From positions 90,307,001-90,371,000 of the forward strand of contig CM075344.1 of NCBI GenBank assembly GCA_037693485.1: a DNA stretch of 64,000 nt, written 5' to 3'. This document shows positions 20,703 through 33,014 of this stretch, piece after piece. Every line of letters begins with the position of its first letter. Within the stretch, counting starts at the first letter, position 1. The stretch comes from Kitagawia praeruptora. Lineage: Eukaryota; Streptophyta; Magnoliopsida; Apiales; Apiaceae. The notes beneath the pieces were generated by a model. It was not told the origin of the DNA. It worked only from the letters and a program-made list of their open reading frames with translations, and searched no databases. The translations under genes were made by a program, and so were the position numbers.

Positions 20703-23516
20703 TTAGTCATTTAACTTGTAACCAAGCTTCCAAGATAAGCTAGACTAATAAGATTAGGATGTGATAAGATAGAAACAAGCAAAGCAATCACTTCCCCATC
20801 CAAAAAGAGAAGCATTCGGCCAAGTGAAGAAAAAAGGAAGAAAAAGAAAAATAAAAACTAAAACCCTAGCAAAACTTCATCATAAATCAAGGGATAATTC
20901 ATGGAGCTTCTTGGAGGATAGATCAAGACATTTCTAAAGTTTCATAGCCATCAAGCATCATTTGATAAGGTAATAAAATCATTCAAGTTACTAGAAAGAT
21001 GATGAATAGTGTTTTCTAAGTGTTAACCTTGTTTTCTTGATTTCTTTGCATGATCTAGACTATACCAAGGTAGTGTAAGAGCTTGGTGAGGTTATTCATG
21101 TTAGTATACTCTTTAAAGTTGATGATTAGCTTGAAACCCTAGCTTGAATCATTTGGGCTATGATGATTTTTAGTTGGTTTATAAGATAAGTAGTACTAGA
21201 TCATTAAATCTTATTGTTATAGTTGTTTATATGTGTTTGAATGATTATGGAGATGTGTTGTACTTGTAATCATGGATGGGATGAAGCCCACATGGTGTAG
21301 GGGTTGGAAGGAGTGTGGGATGTTGATTTTGGAAGGATTAAAATATGGAAAGTATGAAATTACAGCAGTTATAATGTCCGATTTTCGTTAGAACGAAATC
21401 TGCCCTGTTTTTAGCAACTGTGCACACACGGTAGGCTACTGTCCAGCACACCAAGGGACCATGAGATGATAGAGCTTAGTTCATAGATCGTTTTGATATA
21501 AGGTGCGTTAAAATCTGACGTACGGTTTAGGAGAAAAGTCAGTTTTAGTGAAAGACGTTCGGTAACCGAGAAAATGTAATTGTATCAACTTTGAGGCTAA
21601 AGTTACCATACTTAGACATTTTTATAAGCCACGAAATTTTGGGATAAGGTAGTAGGGTGGTCAGAGGACCCTTGACAGTTGACCTTACATTAAAATTCGA
21701 AATCCATATTTTCTGAGAATTTTTACAGTTAAGTGTGGTCGTTAGGGAAAATGGTGAAAAACCACTGAAACTTCAATTGAGCTTGTAAATGGTTAAGTTC
21801 TTGAACCTTTGGGGTAATAGTGATATGTTAGGCATATATTGAAGTATCAAGGGTAATGTTATACAAGAGTGTAGTGAGTAAGAGATGTGATATTCTAATG
21901 ACGGTCCTTTTGTGTTTATAGAAATTCCGGAGGAGGAACCAGCCCTACTGTCAGGATACAGGAACCGAGGCAAGATCCTTCTATCCCTACTTTAAAAATT
22001 ATTTATCTTCAGAATAATAATGATATCATGGAATATATTTATGTATATGTGATGCTTTTGTTGCTATATTGCAAAGAATATATTCTCTTGATTGTGGGAA
22101 GTTAAAGAGAGATGGATATGTTTTCTGAAATATGAATATAGAAATGATTACGAATGGAGCGAATATGCTCTAAGGTAAAAGAGATATGAAAGAGAATGGT
22201 ATCAGTTGTTATCTAGGGTTATATGGTTTATAATGCTATATTATAAACATTTTTTTAGTGTATGATATATATACTTATATTTTATAGAAATAATGTGCGA
22301 GAATGGAAGTGATATACGTGAATAGAAATGTGAAATGGTGTTGATGAATTGAATAATGATCTTATAAAAAGGGGGATTAGTAACAAACTTGCATAAGAGG
22401 CTATGTCAGGGCTGTGTGCGACATAGTCTAACATTCATGATTCGGCACGAAGATGCCAAGGGAGGATGTTAGCAGGTGGCCTTCCTCCAGGAGGATGTTA
22501 GCAGGTGGCCTTCCTCCAGGGATGATGTTAGTAGGTGGCCTTCATTCCTTCTACTAGTAGTAAACAGAGAGCGGATACGGTCAGGCGACTGATCATCGTC
22601 CTACGTATCTGGCGCCAGTATATATCCCCAAAATTTGAAAGAAAGAATTGAAAATGGTTTTCAGATTTCTATAACTGAAAACAGAAAGGTGATATGAAAC
22701 GATGAAATTATTGATATAGATGAAGAGAAACTGATTTTATATTAATTTATAAAATTGCTGTATAGGAAGGAAATGAGAAGATGATAGTGAGAGATTTATT
22801 CAAGTATTCATGATATTTTAAAATATTACACTAAAAGGGTATATTGATTGTTACATTATTTAAGAAGAGAAACTGATACTGTATTATCTTAGAATTCTTT
22901 CTTATAATAGTAAGTGGATGATGTATTATTAAATAAGAGTTTTATTCTTCCTTAACGTTTATAATTTGGTTACTGCTTACATATGTATATACATGTATAC
23001 TTGGTTACAATTTAAATTCTAGTTACAGTATTATCTTGCTGAGCTATTATGGCTCACTCTTGCTACTTATCTATATACAGCTAGGTATGCCAATACTACG
23101 CAGAACGCCCCGCAAGAGGGTAAGGGAAAGGCGACCTTCTGAGAGCTCGTTAGCATCAATCCCCGAGGTAGATGACCGGCGCAAGGGGTTTAGTGGTCTT
23201 GTGTATATTAAGTGTGAAAGTGTGTAAGGTTGTAATAAATTTGGTTGTTGAAATGCTTCTTGTAGAAGCATCACTCAACAATGTACTTAAGTATGATTCT
23301 GGGTTTGTAATAACTTTCTAACTCTAAACTTTTATTATGGTGAATGTTGTTCTCTGAGCATATGACTGGTGTGTGTGTGTATTACTGTGGGGTCAACTGC
23401 ATAAGTATTAATTATTAATTATAAAAAAAAAAAAAAAAACCCAAGAGATATTGATTTTGAATGGAAGTTGGTCTGTGATGGCCCAGATTCATGACCCCGG
23501 ATTTGGGGCTGTCACA
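20703..23516 (+). mobile_element. Solo LTR of Ty3-type retrotransposon, right piece
   Basis: Continues the LTR interrupted at 8774 and ends GGGGCTGTCACA, followed by the TGTAC target duplication and then LINE sequence. It aligns with about 57300-60363. Local features: a tandem duplication of AGGATGTTAGCAGGTGGCC in three versions at about 22470-22545, and a GC-rich conserved block (CGCAGAACGCCCCGCAAGAG at about 23098) also found near 59966. Small reading frames inside it are not conserved as genes. Confidence 0.9.
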
Positions 23517-23521
23517 TGTAC

Positions 23522-24521
23522 TGCCTCCACTCTTTTCGCCCTGAATGCTATCACTCTGATTTGAAAATCCAATCATTTTCAAACGGTTACCACCATGCCC
23601 TACCTCAGCCTTCTTTCTCGCCATAACCAAAGATTCATCCCCCGAAAATTCAGCCATATTTCTTGTTTGATCATCTTCCCCAAACATACTCCCCTCATAT
23701 ATCGGTTCTTCCCCCCTCGGACCCGTCGCCAGACCGGAGCCATTTAGATCCCACCAAATTCATCGGTTTTTTCTGATTTGTCCGCATCCAAACTCCAAGT
23801 GGCTTTTCTAATAAGTGTGTCGGTGTATCATAAAGTCTCGGACAGAACTTCTCAGCATGCCCCATTACCCCACAAATGAAATAAAATGTGGGAACCCTCT
23901 CATACTTGAAATTCACCGAGAAACCTACCCCTCCTTTCCTCTGAATTTTCATCCTACGCTTCAATGGCTTTTGACATCCATAGACACCCGAACTCACATA
24001 TATTCTCGCCACACTCCAGTAAAAATTTTCGGGTCTGATTCCACAAACGTACCAATGTAGTTAGCAATATCCTTGATAACATTCTCCGTCATGAAATCTA
24101 CTTGCAAGTCATGAATTTGAACCCACATCTCCAATCTATCCAGTGTCACCTTCTTAGGATTTTCTCCCTCTTTAAGTCTCTGGATGATCAACTGCTTTCG
24201 ATCAAACGTCCACGGACTTCCTTGTATTACATTTGTAATATCAACCTCATGGTAGAATTGGAAGAAGAACAAGTTATGACTCAACTCTTTAACATACATA
24301 CCCCTCCCTGGTTACCAAACAGCCGCCATAACATTCTGGAAAGCATTAAAATCAGATACCCTTCCCGTGAGCAATCTTCCTACCAAGCACCACCTTGTGG
24401 CTATTACCTCATCCCCTTTATCTTCCTCTCCGTAAACCAGCCCTTCTTCCTCTTCATCCTCTAGCCTTATTCCTGCCCAACGTTCCTCTAGATCCTTTAC
24501 AGATGGCCCTCCCTTCTCCAT
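23522..24521 (-). pseudogene. LINE ORF1 (gag-like, DUF4283 and zinc knuckle), copy 1 5' part
   Basis: Minus-strand ORF1 of the split LINE, starting with MEKGGPSVKDLEERWAG at 24521. The first half has the plant LINE gag domain (DUF4283 type): FFFQFYHEVDITNVIQGSPW and LDRLEMWVQIHDL. A CCHC zinc knuckle follows (CGVMGHAEKFC, with the first Cys just before it in YFIC). Frameshifts break it between 24312 and 24299 and near 24000. The solo LTR insertion cuts it near its C-terminus at 23517-23521. ORF1 protein would bind the LINE RNA. Confidence 0.88.
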
Positions 24522-25887
24522 ATTAAAACAGAAAAGACGGAAAGAATACGATACTATATAAACTAAGAAATGGACAGAACAGACTAAAACTCCCTATAAA
24601 GAGAGATGATCTTTAACATGTCAATAGACACGACTGTTCCAAGTGATTTTAAAACCCTAAGAAAGAATATTAGGTATGTACTGCTTGAACACTGGAATTA
24701 CATGACTTGCAGCAACTCCACAAAGGGAAAGTGAATTTTTAAAGTAACATCTATTACTTATAAAATTGATTCCCCACCTTTTTAGCCTTCGCCCCCTCCC
24801 CTTTTTTTAAGTTTTACGAGCATTTTGCATGAATATAACATAGCAATGATCACAGTGATCAATCAAAAAACATTGATTCGAACCTGCCCTTAACCTAATA
24901 TTTTCCTCCTCCACAGTCAGCTTCCCTCTTCTTCCTTCACAATATAATCGTCGGGACTTTCATCATTTTTCTCCGGTATAAAACCCAAGCCCTTAGTTTT
25001 CTTTTATTTTTCTTGTTTATCTTGCTATGTAGGCTTTGTTTTATTTTTTCCTCAATTAATTTTTTGATCTAAAATCTCAAAGTTCCAGATTTTTCTTTCT
25101 TCTCCTTGGATTTTGGGCACGTGAGGGGTTTGATTTCTTTTGTCTTTATGGTTTATTCCCTAAATATAAGGTTTGCTTGTTTTTAGGTTGTAATTTCAAT
25201 TTCAATTTGTTATTTTAATCTTGGTAGTATTTCCTTGATGAGAGTTTGTCGTTTCTCTCCTTTATTTGTGAGAATATGATTTTTAATTCAATAGTGAACG
25301 TTTGTAGGGGATTGCAATTACCAATCATGGTAGATAATTAAAATTGTGTAGTCCCGTGATAAAACGAGTACATGTAAATATATCATTTTCAACAAATTGC
25401 ATGATTGTATCTCCAAGAAGAATGGATTAATCAACGATTATTTTTTTTTATTTGTTCGACGCGACTATTTTTATAGATGTTGTATGATTTTTTATTATTA
25501 AATTAATTTCTACTAAAAAAACATTTGATTCAAATGATAACGGATGGCATAAAATTAATAAATTAATTTGAATTATCATTAATAAATTAATGAATTTGTT
25601 GTGTATCACCTAAATTTATAAATATTTTAGGTGTAAAAACGTAAATACGGATGTACTTAATTATGAATTTATAAATACGCCTACATATATTTGTATATGA
25701 AAATTCTGTAACCTCATTTTCTTAAATCAAACTTGATAAATACTTTCTCTTATTTAATCATTTTATTCAAATTGATTGATTGAGAAATTATAATATTAAA
25801 AAAATTAAAAAAACAAAGTAAATGGAAGATTTTTTTTTTTAATAATATTTTTCACTTAAAATTATGAATTCGAGAGTTAGCGTGTTA
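24522..25887. other. AT-rich flank shared with copy 2, no gene seen
   Basis: Matches about 49824-51657 of copy 2, apart from a roughly 480 bp segment present only in copy 2 near 50870-51340. The first part may include the LINE 5' UTR, whose end I cannot place. There is a CT-rich then T-rich leader-like stretch at 24900-25060, but no credible coding region. Confidence 0.5.
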
Positions 25888-26101
25888 CTCCCTCTATCCC
25901 GTTTATATAGACCATCAATCAAGAAGCACGTATTGAGCAATTAAGTGAAAACCGCCAATTACCAAACTTACTCTCAATTGTTTGCATACTTTGAAAAATA
26001 TAACATTATTAATACCTAATTTGTTTTATTTAGGAAATGTGGCCACTACTTTTGAACATGCAAAAAATGAATTATGGTTAATATAAACGGGACAAAGGTA
26101 G
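25888..26101. mobile_element. Stowaway-type MITE (copy 1)
   Basis: 214 bp with Stowaway-like ends, CTCCCTCTATCCCGTTTATA on the left and the inverted CTACCTTTGTCCCGTTTATA on the right, flanked by the TA target duplication (25886-25887 and 26102-26103). It is also present at 51658-51871, so it inserted before the duplication. Non-coding. Confidence 0.88.
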
Positions 26102-27093
26102 TATTAATATTTCTTAAAAAATATTTATAAGAACTCGTTAAAGAAATGAATGGTAGTTTATGATAGTTAAAAATAAAATTAGGGAAAAAATGAATATACA
26201 AATATTAAAATATAAGATTGATGATATCTAAAATTTTATTAATTAATTTATCATTTGTAAAGTTAACTATATACTAGCATGTGAACCCGTGCGAGGCACG
26301 GAGCATGCTCTAGTATTGGTTTATTGAGTTCTTAGGAGCGAATTGTTGGTGTGTTTGCGATAGGTTGTGGTATTTTTTAACAGGTATGTACCTTGGGCCT
26401 TATTAAACAGGTATGTATTTTGGGTTTTTTAGAGGTGTAAAATGTGTTTTCTTGATGTTGAAGATGGGTTTTGTTTGGAGCCAAGTTTAGGTTGTGGCTA
26501 TTCCTAATGTTCGAGCAGCCCAATGATTTTGCCCACCATGTAGATTCAGAAAGTAAACATTAGCAGCACTCCTTATAATCTTAGCGTTTGGCCACACTAC
26601 CGATTACAACGAACCCTTTAGTTTTTCCTATAGAAATGAATTGGAAATGCCGTGGATTTAAATGATCTAAATAGTACGCGAAGGTGGATGCATGATGTAT
26701 GTTTTAGATTGACACCATGTCTGATGCCATATTTTGTCAAATTTTTAAGGGGGATGATTAACTGGTAATGCTTTGCAACTAAAATTGGAATTGCAAAGCA
26801 TGGAATGTAAAACGTATTAAACCACATATATTAAATGAAAAGGCAAGTAATGTAAGATTTTGAAAATGGGCCAAACCAAACAAAGTATCAAAGGCCTTTG
26901 TGAAAAGGCATGGAAGCACAGTCAAAGGCATTGCACAATAAGTAAAGCAACCAGAGTAATTCTTAGAAATTTAATCTTATGCAGCAAACAGTCTAAACGT
27001 AGGGGCGCAAATGAAATTTTTTTTAGAGTGGCGTACTGCAGATAGCTTATAGTAGAGCTTATTAGGTCATAAGTGGAGGGGCAATGGTAGTTG

Positions 27094-30000
27094 TCATGCT
27101 AGCTTCTGCTTCTTGGTGGCACTGGTGTTGACCGGGGTGGCCATGTTTGCAGAGGCTGGTTCCATGTTAGTGATTGGGTTTTTGCAGTTTGTGGCAGACA
27201 CCCTGGTTACTGTGTACTCCTCGCAGCCCTGGATGATGTTGTACGGGGTAATTTTGAGCTGGAAGGTGCAGGCTTTGCCAATGATGTTTCGAACCACAGG
27301 GGGGATGTCTACTTCCTGTAGGTGTATTAAAGTTTAGAATATATCAGTTTTTGTAATGCTGTGGTTGTGGGTGTCAGTTTGAGATTGAGAAGTGTTTAAC
27401 TACCTCTGCATTTTCTTCCAGGACCTTTTGGAGGGGAATGCCCACCAGCTGTTCGGCTTCCTTATTGAATAAAGTCATGGTTGTGGAGCCAGTGTTGTCC
27501 TTAACCCTGATCACAATCCTGTAGCTGCACATTGATGGTTGTTAATGGTCAGTGGCCGAAACAATTCAGGGTGCGTAAGACAAACTTGTCAGTGCAATGT
27601 GTAGGTGGTGTAAAACACGAGAGTCGGATACTGTTAATAATTTGGCAGGAGGTTTACCGTTGAGCCAGTGTTGGTGTTTCTTCGTCGCAGCTGAGGCAGT
27701 AGAATTTGCCATTCAGGTCGCGGAGGGCCCGGGCACAAGTTGGGCAACAGTTGTAGTACCAGCCATTACCGCCCAGCACATCAATAATTGTCGCCTCACA
27801 GATGCAACGAACCACCTGGTGTTAAGAGTTCATTAATTATTGAACCAGGGTGATCATTAGATAAAGCTATGTGCATACAAGAGTAGTTGACAATAAGAGT
27901 GTAGGGTTTACCTGTGTCCCTGGTGGGATAACAGTTTCGAGTATAGACGATATAGGTAATTCCTGCACAGTTTCTCCCGTTGATGTCAGAAATTGGGTCA
28001 TTATTGGCGCAGGGAGGTTACCATGTTTTCCGTTACCGGGGTTGGTCAGAGCTTCCTTTAGAGTGTTCAGTGGTGCGTAATCAATGTTGACATAGCAGCG
28101 GGTGGCATCCGTGCTTGAGAGGGATACGGCAGCTGTAGTTTGTTTAGCTTGTTAGTATGCAGGAGTGAGAATATGATGACAGAGTCATAGTTATGTGTTT
28201 CAAATTTTTAAATAGCCATAATGTGGTCGGGTTGGGTGGTGGTTCTGCTGGTGTTGTACCCGGTGTCAATAAGATGTATAGAGTGTAATAACCTGAGAAT
28301 GTTTTAGCTAGCATGCCAGTGAAGACCATAAAAACAGGGCCAGCAGGGGTAGATGACATCAGCTCCTGAAATTGCTTTGCCTTGTCTTCCCATAGAGTGA
28401 TCAGCATGGTCTCGTCCCTGTAATTGTAGGTAAAAAGGGTTGTCAGCATATATCATATCATGAAAAGAACTTGATGGTATGTTTAGTTTGAGCGTAAATC
28501 CTTTATGACTGTGGTTGAACGGCATTTGTTACCACGTGGTCCTAAGACTTGTTTGTAAGGTGTTGAATCGGAATGGTACAATGTAATAAAAAAATGAACA
28601 TATTGTTTTCCCAAAGATTTTAGATTACATAGTAAGTGGGAAGAACCTTATATTTGAGGAACAGTTAAACCTAAAGTCTAATAGTTTAGAATAAATGTAA
28701 TAAACTCGGAATCATAATTTGATTAGATTAATCGGACAACCTCATATATATAAGGATCTATGTAAATTCATGCGCAAAGTAAAAGGATTTTTTATGCATG
28801 GCCAATTTTTAAAAAGTGAAGGCACCAGTACAAGGTTTTTGTGTGCAAGACCACTATTTAAAAGTCAAAGGCATGATTAACAAATGTTTCCAGGAATTAG
28901 GTTTGGTGTAAGAGAGCATGGCCAAAATAGGTTTTTAAAAAATTAATAAAGCAATTATCGGTTGAAGAGGGTAATTGATTTGATGGTGTGAGAAATCATA
29001 ATTGTTAAAGCATATTCAACCCAAGACACCAAAATAGTGTACCTATAAATTTTGCTTGGTGACACAATTATACCATTAACAGAACACAATTCAACCCATG
29101 AACACTATATTTGACACCTAAAAAAGGGCTTTATCAATTAAATATAATATTCCAACCTTGTTCATTTTTTACAGTATTAATATTAATTGTATTTTAAATT
29201 GCAATGTTGTGGGTGCAAAATGCTAATTTATTAACATAGAAAATAATCGATTATATTATTTTCAAAAGTTCGGAAGCTCCTTGAATGATTAATCGGACAA
29301 CTCTAAATATATATGGATGTACGTAAATTCATGGGCAAAGTAAAAAAAAAAATTTATGCATGGGCACCTTATAAAAACTAAAGGCACCAGTACAAGGGTT
29401 TTGCATGTAAGATCACCCTTTAAAAGTCAAAGGCATCAATAACAAATGTTTGTAGGAATTAATTTTGATGTAAGAGAGGTTGGGCAAAATAGCTCTACTA
29501 TTTAGATGTGACATTTGTAGTCGAACAAAAGGAGTTGGATAAATCCGGGTGTGCAAGGCATCATAGATGGCTATTGTGAAAAAGTATATGGATTAGAAAT
29601 ATGTAGAGTAAAGTAATTACATGGCTACATTTGTTACCATGTTTTTTGGTTGGGAATAATATAAAAATATAACAAAATTGTAACCAAAATTACAAAGGGC
29701 CGTGTGTGCTGGCGTTACAATTTGTTGAATGGGTTTCTTTGTAAAACTTTTGATGAGAGCCTCAATGGTTTCAGATGCCGGAGCATACAGTGTTGATGTG
29801 TAGACATCATTCACATGTTTAGTGACCAGGGGGAAGTAGTTTTGTTTAAACAAACTTCAGTTGTAATTGGGAAAGGTTTATAATCATAAGGCCATTTGTA
29901 AACTGTAGGAGCATTGTGCATGACGTTAGTAAGAAAAAGCATATTTACCAAAGGCCTTGCTAATTCCAACTTAAGTTTAGACGTAGATATCATACTTTTA

Positions 30001-30474
30001 ACCGCATGAGTGAAACAGGAGAAAAGTTCTATATGGGCTAATATGGTTAGTAGGTGCTTAGAAAGTGTGGTTTTCTTTACATGAAGTTAAGTTGGGTTTT
30101 ATTTTGTTTGTTTTCCTTAAATTAGCATGCGAAACATGTGTCTGGATTTCTGTATTAGCAAGCATGGTACCTTGAATTGCTCAGCAGCACATCCAATTTT
30201 TCAGCTCCATTGGATCGCCTTTCTGGTTTCCCATAGCTTTTAACCATGCCAATGACATCTAATTTGAAAAAGACAATCGATAACATGGGCATGAGCAATA
30301 ATTTTAAGTTATATGTGGTTAGTGCGAGAGGTTACCTATCAACAAATTCACATTCCCAACCAAGGTTTGGATATCCGCAAATTCTTTCAACTCAAATTTG
30401 TGTTGGGGGATGCTGGCGGTGTCCACCCCTTTCTCAATCTTTGTTCTGTAGAAGAAGCTGATTGCGGAGTCTCC
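27094..30474 (-). CDS. Helitron-borne RPA70-like single-stranded DNA-binding protein
   Basis: Homologous to the large subunit of replication protein A, which coats single-stranded DNA; plant Helitrons often carry such a gene. Exons I can place on the minus strand: about 30474-30336 (FFYRTKIEKGVDTAS, KFELKEFADIQTLVG; first OB fold), 30236-30171, 28417-28293 (ETMLITLWEDKAKQFQEL; second OB fold), 28132-27912 (RCYVNIDYAPLNTLKEAL), 27815-27658 (zinc finger CPTC...FYCLSC in the third OB fold), 27524-27404 (DNTGSTTMTLFNKEAEQLVG) and 27315-27094 (RNIIGKACTFQLKITPYN, stop at 27094). Splice sites are GT..AG. The stretch 28450-30170 is not resolved; open segments at 29650-29990 may be further exons. The exons lack stops, so the gene may still be expressed. 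Confidence 0.75.
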
Positions 30475-30852
30475 CTGAACAGGTGATAACACTAACTTTT
30501 ACCTTGCTTACTTTTCAAATCTTTCAATTCTCCGGAAATAAGTGATTGAGAAGATTTTAATTTAAAAAGTTTCTATGACACTTGCTTCTTCTTTTATCTT
30601 CCCATTTAAAAGGAGTTGAAATTAAGGTCTCCGCACGCATATAAAACAACATTAAAAAATGAAAGTAACAAACGCTTGCATTGTGGCTTGCAAAACCTTC
30701 ATTATTGCTACAATTATAAGAGGCAGACTGAAGTACCTAATCCCCTACAGTACCGAATACTAATTTATGGTATGCGCTGCTGCATAACCATATGGAAACT
30801 GGTCTGGCAATGCAATGATTATTAACAACAAAAGATTTATGGCATTACCAAC

Positions 30853-30969
30853 CTCTTGGCCGGGCTGCATTAACCATATGCATGGACAATCTTCGCCGTT
30901 CCAAGGCTTCCTCAGTCAAGGTAGTTGGAGGACGTCCCCTCCTCCTTGTGGGTACATCCCCATTTTGAC
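30853..30969 (-). CDS. Possible exon with AT-hook-like motif in Helitron
   Basis: Minus-strand open segment encoding RRRGRPPTTLTEEALERRR and then HMVNAARPRGW, preceded by an acceptor-like TTGTAG. RGRPP is the core of an AT-hook, a minor-groove DNA-binding motif. It lies upstream of the RPA-like exons in the same orientation and could be the 5' exon of that gene or of a separate Helitron protein. Exact ends are uncertain. Confidence 0.4.
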
Positions 30970-30999
30970 CTACAATTTACATACAAAGATACAAGACAA

Positions 31000-32800
31000 A
31001 CATTAGAGTGCAACTACGTAAAGAGGCCGGCCAATCATTTGAATAATATAATTATGTGAAGAGCAGGTGCATAAACAATTGCATACAACTTCCACTGCCT
31101 GGATAGGGACAACCAACAACCTTCCTCAAAGATTGTTTGGTTCCTAAACACCTGTTAACTCTCTCTCTCTCTCTGCCTCTACCTCTCCCCCTCCCTCTCT
31201 CTCGATGTTGTACCTGCATCTATATTTCTCTTTTGTGAAGATCGGACATCATTGTTTCCTTTCCGTCTAGTCCCTAATCCTTGTCTAGCCAAGATTACGA
31301 GCATAATATACACAATCATAATGTACACATAAAAAAGGCAAATGTAGAACCTGATCAATCATTTATATTATACTCTACACAAACAACTCTTTACATAATT
31401 TCTTTAGACAGTTCCATTATGAAAAACGGGATCTTAAGTTTACATTACACCTGTTGGGCATATACATGACCTTCCACTTTTAAAGATTACATGTTTTTAC
31501 CCATTGAGGTTTTTTAAAATATTGGTTGCGCACACATTAGGCTATTAAGAACTTATCCGCAGTCTTAATAGGCAAAGTTCATTCTTTTTCATATATATGG
31601 AAATGGACTCTAAAAAATACTAATTTACCCAAACATCCAGGAAAGCCAAAAAGTTGAGTGTGGAATCAAGAGCACAAACGATCCAAGAAAGATGCCTAAC
31701 CTGCTCGTGACCCAAATTTATATTGCTGTATCCAGACCACTTGTCTGGTCAACGAAGCCAATATACAAAAATATATAGAACTTAAAATGTTTACCTTCTT
31801 TGCTTTTATTTAAGGTTAATAACACTTTACACATAACAAAGACCAATTTTGCAAATATTCGTAGATGCATTATGTCTACCAACATAATTTCAACTTTTTT
31901 GTGGTGTATGATTAAATTTTAATGTTGAATATTTAGTTTGTTGAAATTCTAAAGAGTTGACCAGCAAAAACCCCCTAACATGACCGGGACATTTAAATTT
32001 TCATACACATAAAACAAATGTGATGCAATCAGTACTCATGAATGGTTTGATGTCACATTGGTTTGTGCATTGTGCTTGCAACTACCTGACCGCCCAGCTC
32101 ATGATCCTACTGCCAAACAACCAACCATGTCCCAAAACAAATATACCCCCCCCCCCCCCGCAAGAAAAATCCTAAAATATAAATATCGAGATTCCATTAA
32201 ACTATACAATCTCTATAGAAGCTAGCCAATCCTAAAATATAAATATCAAGATTCCATTAAACTATACAATCTCTATAGAAGCTAGCCAACACATCCGCTC
32301 AAAAATGATTACAGGAACCAGAATTTTAAAAAAACAAATATAATCCTCCCCCAGAAAAAACCCAAAACATCAATATCAAGATTCTATCATATGCAATGTC
32401 AATGCCGATAAATAAGGTGTCGGTTACCGGAAGATTGGCCGGGAGGGAGACGCAGCTGTTCCTGGTGAGCGTCTGATCCCATTGAAACCCTGAACGATGG
32501 ACTCTGAATTCGAGTCGGGGGGGTGATTGAGGGATGGCGGGAGGAGGGGCGCCAACTTGATGCCAATTTAGGGTTCCAAGAGGTAGGTAAGAAGGGCGCC
32601 AATCAACTATATGCCAATCCAGGGTTCCAAATTGATATGGAAGAAAAAAGGGCGTCACATATCCAGAGAAGATTGCCGGGTGCTTGGACAAAAGGTACGG
32701 GAAGGAAATAACCTGACCAAAATAGCGAAATTGACCACCGTTCAGCAAAGGGGCAAAATGGTATTTTCATGTGCATTTTAATATCTCAGTATTTTTTTCC
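31000..32800. other. Helitron 5' portion, no clear gene; small tandem repeats
   Basis: Contains a CT microsatellite (about 31141-31203), a C run (about 32147-32159), and a 60 bp unit repeated twice in tandem (about 32171-32290; the copies differ by one base, ATATCGAG/ATATCAAG). A 140-codon minus-strand frame at 32326-32748 has no family I recognise and overlaps other frames; I leave it uncalled. Confidence 0.5.
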
Positions 32801-32941
32801 TCTGTTGGGTTATTATATATATAATAGATTATTGAAAATGTATAAAATTCATTTATTTATAAAAATTAAAATAAATTTTATTTAGATATCCGGTTAAATC
32901 GAAAGATATAGAAGAGAAATGAATGAAGGTAAAATAATGTT

Positions 32942-33014
32942 GGCCCCTTCAGGTCTCGAACCTGCGACCTTCGCGTTATTAGGACGACGCTCTAACCAGC
33001 TGAGCTAATAGGCC
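32942..33014 (-). tRNA. tRNA-Ile (AAU), copy 1, probably decayed
   Basis: The minus strand folds as a 73-base tRNA with D-arm GCTC/GAGC and anticodon loop CTAATAA, giving anticodon AAT (isoleucine). Compared with the intact copy at 52074 it has a C-C mismatch at the base of the anticodon stem, a broken first pair next to the T stem, and an A-G mismatch in the acceptor stem. The changed bases are at about 32946-32949, 32956 and 32983. Three damaged stems in one copy suggest a tRNA pseudogene. Confidence 0.75.

Larger units (their letters stand above)
26274..32828 (-). mobile_element. Helitron with RPA70-like gene
   Basis: Minus-strand rolling-circle element of 6555 bp. Its 3' end, read on the minus strand, has a perfect hairpin CCGTGC-CTC-GCACGG shortly before the terminal CTAG. 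Its 5' end reads TCTATTATATATATAATAAC. The base before 26274 is A and the base after 32828 is T, so it sits between A and T without a target duplication, as Helitrons do. Inside are a spliced replication protein A-like gene and a possible AT-hook exon. I found no Rep nuclease or Pif1-type helicase, so it appears non-autonomous or decayed. Confidence 0.82.

Noticed and set aside
32326..32748. 140-codon minus-strand frame near the Helitron 5' end
   Set aside because: No recognisable family, competing frames on both strands and no splice or start context; could be captured DNA but not supportable.
32942..33014. Organellar origin of the tRNA-Ile
   Set aside because: The AAT anticodon and the nuclear-type D and T arms fit a nuclear gene; plastid tRNA-Ile genes use GAU or CAU.
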